From contig NZ_WQDY01000002.1 in NCBI RefSeq assembly GCF_013033355.1, forward strand, positions 1-64,000: DNA of 64,000 nt, read 5' to 3'. Every line of letters starts with the position of its first letter. Position 1 is the stretch's first letter. The notes beneath the pieces are model-generated. The model was not told where the DNA came from. It worked only from the letters and a program-made list of their open reading frames with translations, and did not search any database. Both the position numbers and the translations under genes were made by a program. The DNA comes from Ruegeria lacuscaerulensis. GTDB lineage: Bacteria > Pseudomonadota > Alphaproteobacteria > Rhodobacterales > Rhodobacteraceae. This document shows, in pieces, positions 45,122 through 54,808 of this stretch.

Positions 45122-46389
45122 TACTGGCCCTTGATCCGTTCAATCTTTGCACCCACGCCTTCCAGCTTGCGCACCACATGTTCATATCCCCGGTCCAAAT
45201 GATAGACCCGGCTTACAGTCGTCTCACCTTCGGCCGCCAAACCGGCCAGAATCAACGAGACCGAGGCGCGAAGATCCGTCGCCATCACCGGTGCACCTTT
45301 CAGACGCCCGACACCCGTAACCGTAGCGGTACCGCCATGGACCTCGATATTGGCCCCCATACGTACCAGTTCAGGAGCGTGCATAAACCGATTCTCGAAA
45401 ATCCGCTCTTCAAGAACGGACACGCCTTCGGCAGTGCACATCAGCGCCATCATCTGCGCCTGCAAATCGGTCGGAAATCCGGGGAAGGGTTCGGTGACAA
45501 CATCGACAGACCGTACGCGTCCGTTCTTGCGCGCAACTTTCAGCCCGTTTGCGGTTTCAGTGACCTCAATGCCTGCGGCATTCAGCTTAGCGGCGAAAGA
45601 GTCGACAAGAGACATCCGGCCGCCCAGTAGTTCAACCTCGCCGCCACAGATCGCCGGTGCCAACATATAAGTGCCCAGTTCGATCCGATCCGTTACAACC
45701 TGATGGGTCGCACCGTGCAACCGGTCGACGCCTTGAATTTCGATTGTCGAAGTCCCTTCGCCCGAGATCTGCGCACCCATCTTCCGCAGGCACTCTACCA
45801 GATCGACGATCTCGGGCTCACGCGCGGCGTTTTTCAGCACGGTGGTGCCTTTGGCCAGCGTGGCAGCCATGACGATGTTCTCGGTCGCGCCGACAGAGGC
45901 AAACCGCATCTCATGCACGGCCCCTTTCAACCCACCCGACGTTTTGGCGTGCAGATACCCGTCCTTCAACTCGATCTCAGCGCCCAGCGCCTCAAGTCCC
46001 TCGACATGCAGATCCATAGGTCGCGCACCAATCGCGCAGCCGCCGGGCAACGAGACCACGGCCTCACCAAAGCGCGCCAGCAGCGGACCAAGCACCAGAT
46101 TCGAGGCGCGCATCTTGCGCACTATCTCGTAATCAGCGGTATGGCTGGTCAGGTTGTGGCTGGACATGGCCAGCACTTGTCCGTCCTGCAGCGCCGACAC
46201 TTCGGCCCCCAGCGATTGCAGCAAAGCAGTCATCGTCTTGATGTCGCTCAGCCGGGGTGCGTTTGTCAGCGTCAGCGGCTCTTCGCTTAGCAGCGTCGCT
46301 GGCATAAGCGTCAGACATGCGTTCTTGGCCCCCGCAATCGGTATCTGACCGTTCAACGGACCATTGCCCGTAACCAGAATCGAATCCAT
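45121..46389 (-). CDS. murA: UDP-N-acetylglucosamine 1-carboxyvinyltransferase
   Basis: First committed step of peptidoglycan synthesis: transfers enolpyruvate from PEP to UDP-GlcNAc. The 422-residue product keeps Lys22-Asn23 ([13 protein letters not shown]) and the reactive Cys118 in [11 protein letters not shown], so it should be fosfomycin-sensitive in type. It is followed by DUF2948 with a one-base overlap and preceded six bases upstream by a small lysine-rich gene. Confidence 0.96.
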   Translation of the reverse strand: MDSILVTGNGPLNGQIPIAGAKNACLTLMPATLLSEEPLTLTNAPRLSDIKTMTALLQSLGAEVSALQDGQVLAMSSHNLTSHTADYEIVRKMRASNLVLGPLLARFGEAVVSLPGGCAIGARPMDLHVEGLEALGAEIELKDGYLHAKTSGGLKGAVHEMRFASVGATENIVMAATLAKGTTVLKNAAREPEIVDLVECLRKMGAQISGEGTSTIEIQGVDRLHGATHQVVTDRIELGTYMLAPAICGGEVELLGGRMSLVDSFAAKLNAAGIEVTETANGLKVARKNGRVRSVDVVTEPFPGFPTDLQAQMMALMCTAEGVSVLEERIFENRFMHAPELVRMGANIEVHGGTATVTGVGRLKGAPVMATDLRASVSLILAGLAAEGETTVSRVYHLDRGYEHVVRKLEGVGAKIERIKGQ

Positions 46390-46395
46390 GTGCTC

Positions 46396-46551
46396 TTATC
46401 CCTCGTCCTTGTCGGTCTTCTCTCCGGATATCGCCCGCGCCTTGGCTTGCGCCTTACGTCGCGCCATGTTCGCCTTAAGCGCAGCCTTCAGTCGCTCCTC
46501 GCGCGGATCGCCGGATTTGCCGTGTTTTTTTGGTGTATCTTTGTCTGCCAT
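46396..46551 (-). CDS. Small lysine/arginine-rich protein upstream of murA
   Basis: A 51-residue basic protein starting MADKDTPKKHGKSGDPREER and ending SGEKTDKDEG. The middle is a charged helix (LKAALKANMARRKAQAKAR). It ends six bases before murA, so it probably shares its transcript. Similar short reading frames precede murA in related genomes by my recollection; there is no signal peptide or membrane helix. Function unknown. Confidence 0.6.
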   Translation of the reverse strand: MADKDTPKKHGKSGDPREERLKAALKANMARRKAQAKARAISGEKTDKDEG

Positions 46552-46634
46552 GATCTTTCTCTACAGGAGGCGAAAAAAACCGTCCAGACACCCTTGCGCC
46601 GCGTTTCGTTTGAGTCTAATCACCCGCCCACAGC

Positions 46635-46709
<75 letters not shown>

Positions 46710-46827
46710 CCTTACAGTACAATATGTAGATGTGCGGATACTAAGCCTAATGTCTCTGCGCCGACAAAGCGTTATTGCGCAGCATCACCGCCATTTGCCG
46801 CGCAATTGAACACCTCAGAGCTATGAA

Positions 46828-47334
46828 TTAGTTCAGACGGCGGGATGCTGCCAACGCCCCTGCCAGAGCATTTTCAATCTCGCCCGGAAAGCTCCGGCCT
46901 TTTTCGTGCAGCCCAGCGGCGACCCATCCCACAGTATGTCCGCGCGCACCGATGTCGTTGGCCCTGACCACCATCGGAGAAGTCTTTTCAACCCGAACCA
47001 GCGCCATCGACTCTTCCACATCGCTTTCGGACAGGATCATTTTGACCGCGCTGCATATATCCATAGATACCTGCAGGGTCTGATGCTCAAGCCGATGGAC
47101 GGATTCGGACAACAACCGGGTGCAGAAGGCAGACAAGAAATACCACCGAAAAATTTTGAAAACCCGCTTCTGGAAATCACCACTCGCCTCCATGTTGCAG
47201 GATGCGCTTTGGGAAATCTGTTCGAATGCTGTTTGGGCTGACCGTGCCGCTTCACAAATCTGCGCCTCGCGCTGTTCGACAGGCAAGCCGTGCAAACCCG
47301 AGAAAATTGCAGTTTCTTGAGTTTCTAAATTCAT
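46828..47334 (-). CDS. Conserved-looking protein of unknown function
   Basis: A 168-residue soluble, mostly helical protein. CTGGAGGACC supplies a strong ribosome-binding site a few bases before ATG 47334. No motif is recognised; there is no signal peptide. Neighbours are tRNA-Thr downstream and a long non-coding stretch upstream. Confidence 0.5.
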   Translation of the reverse strand: MNLETQETAIFSGLHGLPVEQREAQICEAARSAQTAFEQISQSASCNMEASGDFQKRVFKIFRWYFLSAFCTRLLSESVHRLEHQTLQVSMDICSAVKMILSESDVEESMALVRVEKTSPMVVRANDIGARGHTVGWVAAGLHEKGRSFPGEIENALAGALAASRRLN

Positions 47335-47745
47335 TTCGGTCCTCCAGCTTTAACTCCTGAGAAGGACATGGGAAACTTCAAGGCCATTCGAATGTGATTT
47401 TCTGCCATAAATTAACAAGTCAGTCTGATTTCTGACTTTACAAAAGTGCCACAACCTCGCACTTAAGGCAAACATGCCTAAGATTAACTTATCTTTAAGG
47501 GCCAAACTGTGGCCCATAAGAGGCATTTGAAATGAGGCAGGATGATCGTTTCCGCGCCAAAAAACAGCGCGGAGTTGACATGTTCTGGCAATAGTTACGC
47601 CCATATTACGGTTTAAACACAGTCAATCTCGCGGAATTGTTGACCAGTTGGATTTTAACGAGGGGGTACAAGCGGGAACACGGGGGTGAGCGCATGTCCA
47701 GCCCACCTCGCCAATTGACAGAGCGGCTCCCCCCGTCACCACAAA
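47335..47745. other. Intergenic stretch, no gene seen
   Basis: 411 bases on the minus-strand side between the GlxA-like gene and the 168-residue gene. A GGGCCA / TGGCCC hairpin lies at 47499-47515 without a T-run. Apart from the promoter for the downstream gene, I see nothing else. Confidence 0.35.
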
Positions 47746-48696
47746 TCAATCGATCTTGCTTTTCTGCGCATGAGGCGTGACCCCGAAACTTGAGCGATAC
47801 ACCCGCGAAAAATGACCGGGGCTTTCGAAACCACATGCCATGGCAACTTCTGTGACCGAGGCTTCGGTCTGCAGCAACAGCCTTTGCGCCTTTTCCAGCC
47901 GCAGTTCCATGAAATACTTCTTAGGTGAGGTGTTTAGGTATTTGCCGAACAAACGCTCCAACTGTCGGGTTGAAATGCCTAGCCCATCGGCGATCTGCGA
48001 AGGAGAAATCGGAGACTCGATACAATCGCGCATTATGTGGATCGCCTTGGCCAGATGGGCATTGCGCATCCCGTTGCGCGATTGCAGCGATACGCGTTGT
48101 TTAGCGGTCGCATTTCGCACGGCGTTGTAAACCATCTGGTCGGCCACAGCGACAGCCAGCTCTTCGCCGTGATCCCGCTCAATCAGGTGCAGCATCAGGT
48201 CCGCAGTCGCTGTGCCTCCGGATGCGGTTATGTGCTTTTCATCCGCCACAAAGACACTACGAACAAGATTCACCTCGGGGAATGCTTCCATAAAGGCGTC
48301 ATGGTACTCCCAATGGATCGCGGCCTGCATTCCGTCTAGAAACCCCGCCTCGGCCAGCAGCCACGCGCCGGAACACAAGGCACCAATGGCGGTTCCCCTC
48401 GCCCGTTCCCGGCGAAGAGTAGCCAAAAGCGAACGGGTGACGTGGTTGCGCATATGAATGCCGGACAAAACGAACAACTGATCCGTCTTTGGCAGATCGC
48501 CCAAACCACCATGCACCAGCGTCACAAGTTCGTTCGAGCAAACAGCCCTCTCTCCATCTTCTGAAATTAACGTCCAATCATAAAGCGTCTGCTCACTCAC
48601 CAGGTTGGCGATCCGCAAGGGTTCGACCGCGCAGGAGAATGCGAGGTGCGAGAATTCCTCGATCAAGATGAAGGTGAGGTGCCGCGTTTTGCGCAT
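47746..48696 (-). CDS. GlxA-family (AraC-type with DJ-1/PfpI domain) transcriptional regulator
   Basis: A 316-residue regulator with an N-terminal DJ-1/PfpI-like sensing domain and a C-terminal AraC helix-turn-helix pair (SPSQIADGLGISTRQLERLF, then SVTEVAMACGFESPGHFSRVY). This architecture includes GbdR and CdhR, which control betaine and carnitine breakdown in Pseudomonas. A similar role for the betaine-type genes at 54-62 kb is attractive but 8-10 kb away. It is divergent from the GntR gene. Confidence 0.85.
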   Translation of the reverse strand: MRKTRHLTFILIEEFSHLAFSCAVEPLRIANLVSEQTLYDWTLISEDGERAVCSNELVTLVHGGLGDLPKTDQLFVLSGIHMRNHVTRSLLATLRRERARGTAIGALCSGAWLLAEAGFLDGMQAAIHWEYHDAFMEAFPEVNLVRSVFVADEKHITASGGTATADLMLHLIERDHGEELAVAVADQMVYNAVRNATAKQRVSLQSRNGMRNAHLAKAIHIMRDCIESPISPSQIADGLGISTRQLERLFGKYLNTSPKKYFMELRLEKAQRLLLQTEASVTEVAMACGFESPGHFSRVYRSSFGVTPHAQKSKID

Positions 48697-48741
48697 GAAC
48701 AGATCCGGTTTCTATGGGGCGCTATGCTGCACGATTCTTTT

Positions 48742-48773
48742 CTGTATACAACTTGTATTTTTATAGAATACAG
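48742..48773. promoter_or_regulatory. Palindromic operator candidate upstream of the GntR gene
   Basis: CTGTAT (48742-48747) and ATACAG (48768-48773) are a perfect inverted pair, and the left arm includes the palindrome TGTATACA. The TGTATACA core resembles known sites of FadR-subfamily GntR repressors. It lies in the divergent space between the GlxA-like and GntR genes, so autoregulation is likely. Confidence 0.45.
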
Positions 48774-48817
48774 AATGAAAGACCAGACACGAATCGATCA
48801 AGAATGGGGCGGACCAG

Positions 48818-49525
48818 GTGAAAGACGACAGCAAATCCCGCAAAGCGGACCTGACCGAACATCTGAAGGTCGGTATTTTGACCCTGCGCCTGCAGCCTGG
48901 AACCGATTTGGATGAGGCACATCTGTCTGATGCGTTCGGCCTGTCCCGCACGCCCCTGCGCGAGGTGTTCCGGCAACTGGCCGGTGAGGGTTATCTGGAC
49001 CTGCGCACCAACCGATCCGCGCGCGTGTCCGAGATGTCATATACCACCCTACGCGATTTCTTTCTGGCCGCACCGATGGTTTACGGCGCCATCCTGCGGC
49101 TGGCTGCGCAGAACGCCACAGGAACGCAGATCGACGCCCTGAAGGATGCGCAGCAGGCGTTCAAGGCGGCTTTGCGTGCTGGGTCCGCCGAAGATCGCGC
49201 GCTGGCCAACAACCGGTTCCATGACGTGACCGGCGAGATGTCGGGCAATGTCTACTTGTTGCCCTCGTTCAATCGGCTTTTGATTGACCACGCCCGTATC
49301 GGGATGACGTTTTACCGGCCTCAAACAGCCAAAATGACCGAGAACCTGTCCCAGGCCAGCAACCAGCACGACGCCATCATCGCCGCCATCGAGGCGGGCG
49401 ATGAGGCGGCTGCTGCGCAGCTGGCCGAGGACCACTGGAACCTGTCACGCGATCAGATTGAGCTGTTCGTGATGCCTGACGCGCTGGATGTGCCCATGGG
49501 CGCGCCCCTGTCGAAACCTGCATGA
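48818..49525 (+). CDS. GntR-family (FadR/FCD type) transcriptional regulator
   Basis: A 235-residue regulator starting at GTG 48818. An N-terminal winged helix (SDAFGLSRTPLREVFRQLAG) precedes an all-helical FCD ligand-binding domain from about 75. It is followed seven bases later by the DapA-like gene, so it heads the catabolic operon and is probably its local repressor. Confidence 0.87.
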   Translation: MKDDSKSRKADLTEHLKVGILTLRLQPGTDLDEAHLSDAFGLSRTPLREVFRQLAGEGYLDLRTNRSARVSEMSYTTLRDFFLAAPMVYGAILRLAAQNATGTQIDALKDAQQAFKAALRAGSAEDRALANNRFHDVTGEMSGNVYLLPSFNRLLIDHARIGMTFYRPQTAKMTENLSQASNQHDAIIAAIEAGDEAAAAQLAEDHWNLSRDQIELFVMPDALDVPMGAPLSKPA

Positions 49526-49532
49526 GGACGCA

Positions 49533-50450
49533 ATGAACCCGATTTTCAAGTTTGAGGGGATCTATACCCCCGTAGTCACGCCCTACCACGCCGATGGGTC
49601 CGTGAATTGGGATGCTCTGGCGCAGGTGATCGAGTTTCTGATCAACCATGGCGTGCATGGGCTGATCTCGGGCGGATCAACGGGTGAGAACTATGCCCAA
49701 ACGGTCGAAGAACGGCTGGAGCTGGCACGTTTCACGCATCAGCAGTTGAAGGGCCGTCTGCCCTTGGTGGTCGGCACCGGTGCGATGTTGACGGCGGATT
49801 CGATTGCGTTGGCCTCGGGCGCGCGAGAGATCGGCGCGGACGCGATCCTGCTGGCCAGCCCACCCTATGCGGTGCCCACCGACCGGGAAAACGCGCTGAA
49901 CGCGCTGGCCATAGACAAAGCCGCCGACCTGCCCGTCATGCTGTATAACTATCCACACCGCACCGGTACGATGATGGGAGAGGAGTTCCTTGATCGCGTT
50001 GGACGCAGCCGCAATTTCTGCGGCATCAAGGAAAGCTCGGGCGATATCAACCGGGTTCATCTGCTGGCGCGCGACTACCCTCATATCCAGCTGGGCTGCG
50101 GCATGGATGACCAGGCACTGGAATTCTTCGCCTGGGGTGCGCCCTTCTGGGTCTGCGGCGGATCGAATTTTCTGCCTGCCGAGCATGTGGCTCTGTATCA
50201 AGCCTGCGTGGTCGAAGGCGATTTCGCCAAAGGTCGCCGGATAATGTCAGCGATGATGCCCCTGATGCGGGTGCTGGAACAGGGCGGCAAGTTCATCCAG
50301 ACAATCAAGCACGGCGTCACAATGAACGGGATTGATGCGGGGGGGATGCGGCCTCCGCTGAAAGGTTTGAACAAGGATGACAAGCGCGCGCTGGAACAGG
50401 TGACGCGCGTTTTGAAAAAGACAATCGCTGACATTGTGGCGGAGGGATAA
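49533..50450 (+). CDS. DapA-family aldolase/lyase or deaminase
   Basis: A 305-residue class I Schiff-base TIM barrel of the DHDPS/NAL/KDG-aldolase family. GGSTGENY is the substrate-carboxylate loop, YNYPHRTG carries the catalytic Tyr, and the Schiff-base Lys is in CGIKESSGD. True DapA is unlikely beside an aldehyde dehydrogenase and amine oxidase; a keto-acid lyase or a hydroxyproline-type deaminase is more probable. ATG 49533 follows GAGGACG. Four bases from the dehydrogenase gene. Confidence 0.78.
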   Translation: MNPIFKFEGIYTPVVTPYHADGSVNWDALAQVIEFLINHGVHGLISGGSTGENYAQTVEERLELARFTHQQLKGRLPLVVGTGAMLTADSIALASGAREIGADAILLASPPYAVPTDRENALNALAIDKAADLPVMLYNYPHRTGTMMGEEFLDRVGRSRNFCGIKESSGDINRVHLLARDYPHIQLGCGMDDQALEFFAWGAPFWVCGGSNFLPAEHVALYQACVVEGDFAKGRRIMSAMMPLMRVLEQGGKFIQTIKHGVTMNGIDAGGMRPPLKGLNKDDKRALEQVTRVLKKTIADIVAEG

Positions 50451-50453
50451 AGC

Positions 50454-51950
50454 ATGGAACTGCTGACACAGGACGAATACACATCCATCGCCGCAGGGCT
50501 GGACCTGCCCACCGGTGCGTTCATCGACGGCAGCTATCGCCCCGCGATCTCGGGCCAGACGTTTGAGACGGTGAACCCCGCGACCGGCGCGAAACTGACA
50601 GATATCGCCGCCTGTGGTCCGGCGGATGTGGACTTTGCCGTCGAAAAGGCGCGTGAGGCGTTTGACGATGGCCGTTGGTCGAAACTCCACCCGTCCGAAC
50701 GCAAGGACGTGCTGATCCGCCTGTGCAAGCTGATGACCCGAAATGCCCGCGAGCTGGCGGTGATGGAGAGCATCGACAGCGGTAAGACCATCTATGACTG
50801 CGAAACCGTGGACTTGCCCGAGACGATCCACTGCCTGAAATGGCACGCCGAAGCAATCGACAAGATTTACGATCAGGTCTCACCCGCCAGCGACGATCAC
50901 ATCGCCATGGTGGTGCGTGAACCGATTGGCGTCGTGGGTCTGGTGCTGCCGTGGAACTTCCCCTTGCTGATGCTGGCGTGGAAGATCGGGCCTGCCTTGG
51001 CGGCGGGTTGTTCAGTGGTGGTGAAACCGGCGGCTGAAACAACGCTGACCGCCCTGCGTCTGGCCGAACTTGCGATGGAGGCCGGTCTGCCGCGCGGTGT
51101 GCTGAACATCGTTCCGGGTGGCGGCGCGGAAGTGGGAGAGCCCATCGGGCGGCATATGGATATCGACATGGTGTCTTTCACCGGCTCCACCGTTACTGGC
51201 AAGCGGTTCCTGACCTATTCGGCGGAAAGCAACGCCAAAGAAGTCGTGCTTGAGATGGGCGGCAAGAACCCCGCCATCGTGATGGATGATGCCGAGAATC
51301 TCGACCGTGTGGCCGCGCATATCGTCAATGGCGCGTTCTGGAATATGGGCGAGAATTGCTCGGCCTCGTCCCGCCTGATCGTGCATAAGGACGTGAAAGC
51401 CGAGTTGCTGGAACGGATCGCCCATCACGCGAAACAGTGGAATATCGGCGACCCTCTTAACCCGGAGACCCGCATGGGCGCGCTGGTCAGCGAGGCGCAT
51501 TTCACCAAGGTCTGCGGTTATCTGGAACAGGCCGAGAATATCGTGATCGGCGGAACCGCCAAAGACGGGTTTGTTGAGGCCACGGTGGTCGAGGTTCCCG
51601 GCAACGACGCGGTGCTGGCGCGCGAAGAGATCTTCGGCCCGATTCTATCCGTGATCGAGGTGTCCAGTTTCGATGAGGCCATCAAGATCGCCAATGACAC
51701 CGAGTATGGTCTGTGCGCCTCGATCTTTACGGCCAATGTCAAACGCGCCATTCGCGGCGCACGGGCCATCCGGGCCGGTACGGTCACGGTGAACAGCTTT
51801 GGCGAGGGCGACATCACCACGCCTTTCGGCGGCCACAAGCAATCGGGCTTTGGCGGGCGCGACAATTCCGTTCACGCGCATGATCAATACACCCAGCTGA
51901 AAACCATATGGATTGATCTGGCAGACGACGCGGATGAGGCGGTGGATTGA
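50454..51950 (+). CDS. Aldehyde dehydrogenase (PuuC-like)
   Basis: A 498-residue NAD(P)-dependent dehydrogenase. The catalytic Glu lies in LEMGGKNPAIV and the Cys in NMGENCSASSR; the NAD-fold FTGSTVTG and the exit EEIFGPILSV are intact. The family neighbourhood includes the gamma-glutamyl-aminobutyraldehyde and betaine-type enzymes. Its stop overlaps the next start (TTGA). Oxidation of an aldehyde made by the amine oxidase next door is inferred. Confidence 0.87.
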   Translation: MELLTQDEYTSIAAGLDLPTGAFIDGSYRPAISGQTFETVNPATGAKLTDIAACGPADVDFAVEKAREAFDDGRWSKLHPSERKDVLIRLCKLMTRNARELAVMESIDSGKTIYDCETVDLPETIHCLKWHAEAIDKIYDQVSPASDDHIAMVVREPIGVVGLVLPWNFPLLMLAWKIGPALAAGCSVVVKPAAETTLTALRLAELAMEAGLPRGVLNIVPGGGAEVGEPIGRHMDIDMVSFTGSTVTGKRFLTYSAESNAKEVVLEMGGKNPAIVMDDAENLDRVAAHIVNGAFWNMGENCSASSRLIVHKDVKAELLERIAHHAKQWNIGDPLNPETRMGALVSEAHFTKVCGYLEQAENIVIGGTAKDGFVEATVVEVPGNDAVLAREEIFGPILSVIEVSSFDEAIKIANDTEYGLCASIFTANVKRAIRGARAIRAGTVTVNSFGEGDITTPFGGHKQSGFGGRDNSVHAHDQYTQLKTIWIDLADDADEAVD

Positions 51951-53287
51951 GCAGCTACACCGCCCGCACCCTGCCCCGGCACCGTGGGCCTGCGGCGTGG
52001 AGCGTCCTTCTGGGCGATCCTCCACCCGCGCGGGAACTGGACACCCAAATTACCGCCGATTTCACCATCATCGGCGCCGGGTTTGCCGGGTTGTCAGCGG
52101 CGCGGCGGCTGACCCAATTGCAGCCCGACGCCAAGATCGTGGTGCTGGAAGCCGGGCGTGTCGCCGAGGGGGCTGCGGGGCGGAACTCGGGCTTTATGAT
52201 CGACCTGCCGCATGATCTGGCCTCGGATGATTATGCGGGCGCGGGCGATGACCGGACGATGATCGCGCTGAACCGGCAGGCCATCGGTTTTGCGCGTGAG
52301 GCCGTCGCGCAATACCAAATCGACCCGAACTATTTCGACCCGGCGGGCAAGGTAAACGGCGCGGTCAGCGCAGCTGGTAACGCGCACAATGAAAGCTACG
52401 CGCAGCATCTGGCCTCACTAGGCGAGACCAGTGAAATGCTGGACCCACAGCAGATGCATGAGTTGACCGGGTCTCGCCACTATCGCTCGGGGCTGTACAC
52501 GCCGGGGACGGCGATGCTGCAACCGGCGGGCTATGTGCGCGGCTTGGCGGCGGGGCTGGTCGGAGATGGGGTCGCGGTGTTTGAAAACTCAGCCGTCACC
52601 GGGTTCGCGAAGCAGGGCAGCGCGTGGCAGGTGCAAACGGCCCGCGGGTCGGTCAGCACGGGCACGGTGATCCTGACGGTGAACGGGCATCTGGAAAGCT
52701 TCGGGATCGAGACCGACCGGCTGATGCAACTGTTCCTGTTTGCCGCCATGACGCCCGAGTTGGACGCCGAGCAGATGGCCCATATCGGCGGGCAGTCACG
52801 CTGGGGTGTAACACCGTCCGACCCGATGGGAACGACGATGCGTAGGATTGATAGCGGTCAGGGCGGCAACCGGATCGTTACCCGCACCTGCGCCGCGCTG
52901 CGCCCCGGTATGGCGGTGAAAGCGCGCGATCTTAACCGGGCCGCCCGCGTCATGCAACGCAAGTTCGATCAGCGCTTTCCGCAGTTGGCGGGTCTGCAAA
53001 TGCAATACCAATGGGCGGGCCATCTGTGCTTGAGCCTGAACGGCGTCTCGGTCGCGCGGCAGATCGAACCCGGTGTCTTCTCGGGCTGCGTTCAGAACGG
53101 GCTGGGCACCGCGCGCGGCACGTTGACGGGTATCGCTGCGGCGGAACGTGCTTGCGGACATCAATCCGACATCACCCGCCATTTTGAGGAGGAACAACCG
53201 CCAAAACGCCTGCCTCCACAGCCTTTTCGCGAGCTTGGAGCGAATGTGGTACTGCGCTGGAAGGAGTGGCGGGCGCGGGATGAATAA
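51947..53287 (+). CDS. FAD-dependent amine/amino-acid oxidase (PuuB/DadA-like)
   Basis: A 446-residue DAO-fold flavoprotein starting at TTG 51947, overlapping the dehydrogenase stop by four bases. The dinucleotide fold is FTIIGAGFAGLSAARRL, followed by AEGAAGRNSGFMIDLPHD, the GRNSG block of PuuB-type oxidases. The order GntR, DapA-like, ALDH, FAD oxidase resembles gamma-glutamylputrescine-like or D-hydroxyproline-type oxidation; which one is not settled. Confidence 0.82.
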   Translation: MSSYTARTLPRHRGPAAWSVLLGDPPPARELDTQITADFTIIGAGFAGLSAARRLTQLQPDAKIVVLEAGRVAEGAAGRNSGFMIDLPHDLASDDYAGAGDDRTMIALNRQAIGFAREAVAQYQIDPNYFDPAGKVNGAVSAAGNAHNESYAQHLASLGETSEMLDPQQMHELTGSRHYRSGLYTPGTAMLQPAGYVRGLAAGLVGDGVAVFENSAVTGFAKQGSAWQVQTARGSVSTGTVILTVNGHLESFGIETDRLMQLFLFAAMTPELDAEQMAHIGGQSRWGVTPSDPMGTTMRRIDSGQGGNRIVTRTCAALRPGMAVKARDLNRAARVMQRKFDQRFPQLAGLQMQYQWAGHLCLSLNGVSVARQIEPGVFSGCVQNGLGTARGTLTGIAAAERACGHQSDITRHFEEEQPPKRLPPQPFRELGANVVLRWKEWRARDE

Positions 53288-54016
53288 TCAGGGCAAGCTG
53301 AGCTTGGCCATACGCCCGCCGTCAACCGTATAGACCTGCCCGGTGATGAAACTGGCCTCGTCCGACGCCAGAAACGCGACCAAAGCCGCCACCTCGGCGG
53401 GTTGGCCGGTACGGGCGACGGGATGGATGCGTTTGATATCCTCGGAAAACCCCTCGGGGTCCGGCATCGAGGCGATGAATTCCACGTTCAGTTCTGTGTC
53501 GATCCAACCGGGTGCAACTGCATTACAGCGAATGCCCTCGGCCCCGTGATCCACGGCAACGGCGCGGGTCAAACCATGCAGCCCGGCCTTGGAGGCGCCA
53601 TAGGCGGCGTGGCCAGGATTGCTGCCCAAACCCTCGATCGAGCCGATATTGACGATGCTGCCCCCTTCCTTTCGCAAATGCGGCAGCGCGGCTTTGATCA
53701 GCAGAAACGGCGCGGTCAGATTGACGGTCAGAGTGCGCTGCCAATCCTCAAGGCTCATTTCGTCAACGCGGGCCTCCTGCATCATGCCTGCATTGTTGAT
53801 CAGGATATCCAGCCGCCCCGCCCTGTCGACGACCTGATCGACCACGGCTTTCGGGCCGTTGGGATCGCTGAAATCGACCTCGATCCCATTGGCATCCGCA
53901 CCGCGCTGCGCGGTGAACACCTGCGCGCCCTCATCCCGCAAACGCTGAGCAATGGCACGCCCGATCCCGCTGCGCCCGCCTGTCACCAAGGCGGTTTTTC
54001 CTTCAAATCGGGTCAT
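53288..54016 (-). CDS. SDR-family oxidoreductase
   Basis: A 242-residue short-chain dehydrogenase with [15 protein letters not shown], the NNAGMM block and the catalytic YGASKAGL, so Ser-Tyr-Lys are complete. It overlaps the upstream SDR gene by four bases, so they form a two-gene minus-strand operon. Its 3' end abuts the convergent FAD oxidase gene. Substrate unknown. Confidence 0.85.
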   Translation of the reverse strand: MTRFEGKTALVTGGRSGIGRAIAQRLRDEGAQVFTAQRGADANGIEVDFSDPNGPKAVVDQVVDRAGRLDILINNAGMMQEARVDEMSLEDWQRTLTVNLTAPFLLIKAALPHLRKEGGSIVNIGSIEGLGSNPGHAAYGASKAGLHGLTRAVAVDHGAEGIRCNAVAPGWIDTELNVEFIASMPDPEGFSEDIKRIHPVARTGQPAEVAALVAFLASDEASFITGQVYTVDGGRMAKLSLP

Positions 54017-54744
54017 GCGACGGGTTTGCCTCCGTTCACTTCCAACAAGGCCCCGCAGATATACCGCGCCGCGTCCGAGACCAGAAACATCACCACATCC
54101 GCAATGTCCTCGGGTTCGGCAATTCGACCGAGCGGGACGGTCTGGCCCAACTCGGCAACTGCGCTGTCGGGATCGAATCCGCGTTTTTCAAAGCCCGAGC
54201 GCAACATAGGCGTGTTCACCTCATTCGGACAAACTGCGTTGATACGTATACCCTGATGGGCGTGATCCATCCCCATACATTGCGTCAGCGAGGCAATGGC
54301 GGCCTTGGTCATGCAATAAACGGCATGTTTCGGGCCGGGGCGCAGGCCCCAGCAAGACGCAGTGTTTACGATGGCCCCGCCCCCCGCTGCAGCCATGATC
54401 GGAATGGCAGCACGGCAGATGCGGAACGGGGCCTCGACATTCACGCCCAGCGACAGCACCCAGTCCGGGTCCGTCGTCTCGGTCACGGCCCCGCGCGTGA
54501 TGACACCTGCGTTATTGATCACGATGTCCAACCCGCCCAGCGCATCCGAGGCGGCGTGCGGCAGCGTGTCGGCATAAGATTCGTCAAGCAGGTCTCCGGG
54601 CAAGTGGGCGTCGGCAGCGATCCCGGCCACGTCGCGGTCAGCCACGGCAACCTGTGCCCCGGCGGCGCGCAAGCGTTGCACGATGGCGGCTCCGATCCCG
54701 CCTGCGGCCCCGGTCACAAGGGCGGTTTTTCCTGTCAGGTCCAT
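54013..54744 (-). CDS. SDR-family oxidoreductase
   Basis: A 243-residue short-chain dehydrogenase with [22 protein letters not shown] and the catalytic YCMTKAAI, followed by [10 protein letters not shown]. Catalytic residues are complete. It begins just downstream of a strong terminator and so is probably transcribed separately from the MttB-like gene. Its stop overlaps the next SDR gene. Confidence 0.85.
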   Translation of the reverse strand: MDLTGKTALVTGAAGGIGAAIVQRLRAAGAQVAVADRDVAGIAADAHLPGDLLDESYADTLPHAASDALGGLDIVINNAGVITRGAVTETTDPDWVLSLGVNVEAPFRICRAAIPIMAAAGGGAIVNTASCWGLRPGPKHAVYCMTKAAIASLTQCMGMDHAHQGIRINAVCPNEVNTPMLRSGFEKRGFDPDSAVAELGQTVPLGRIAEPEDIADVVMFLVSDAARYICGALLEVNGGKPVA

Positions 54745-54759
54745 AGTACCTCTGGTTTG

Positions 54760-54788
54760 AAAAAGCCCGCCCGAGGGGACGGGCGGGC
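54760..54788 (-). terminator. Rho-independent terminator of the MttB-like gene
   Basis: Read on the minus strand, a nine-base stem, GCCCGCCCG / CGGGCGGGC, closes a six-base loop and is followed by TTTTT. It starts about 20 bases after the MttB-like stop at 54809. It should separate that gene from the two SDR genes beyond. Confidence 0.85.
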
Positions 54789-54808
54789 AAGTTTCGGGAG
54801 AGATGATT

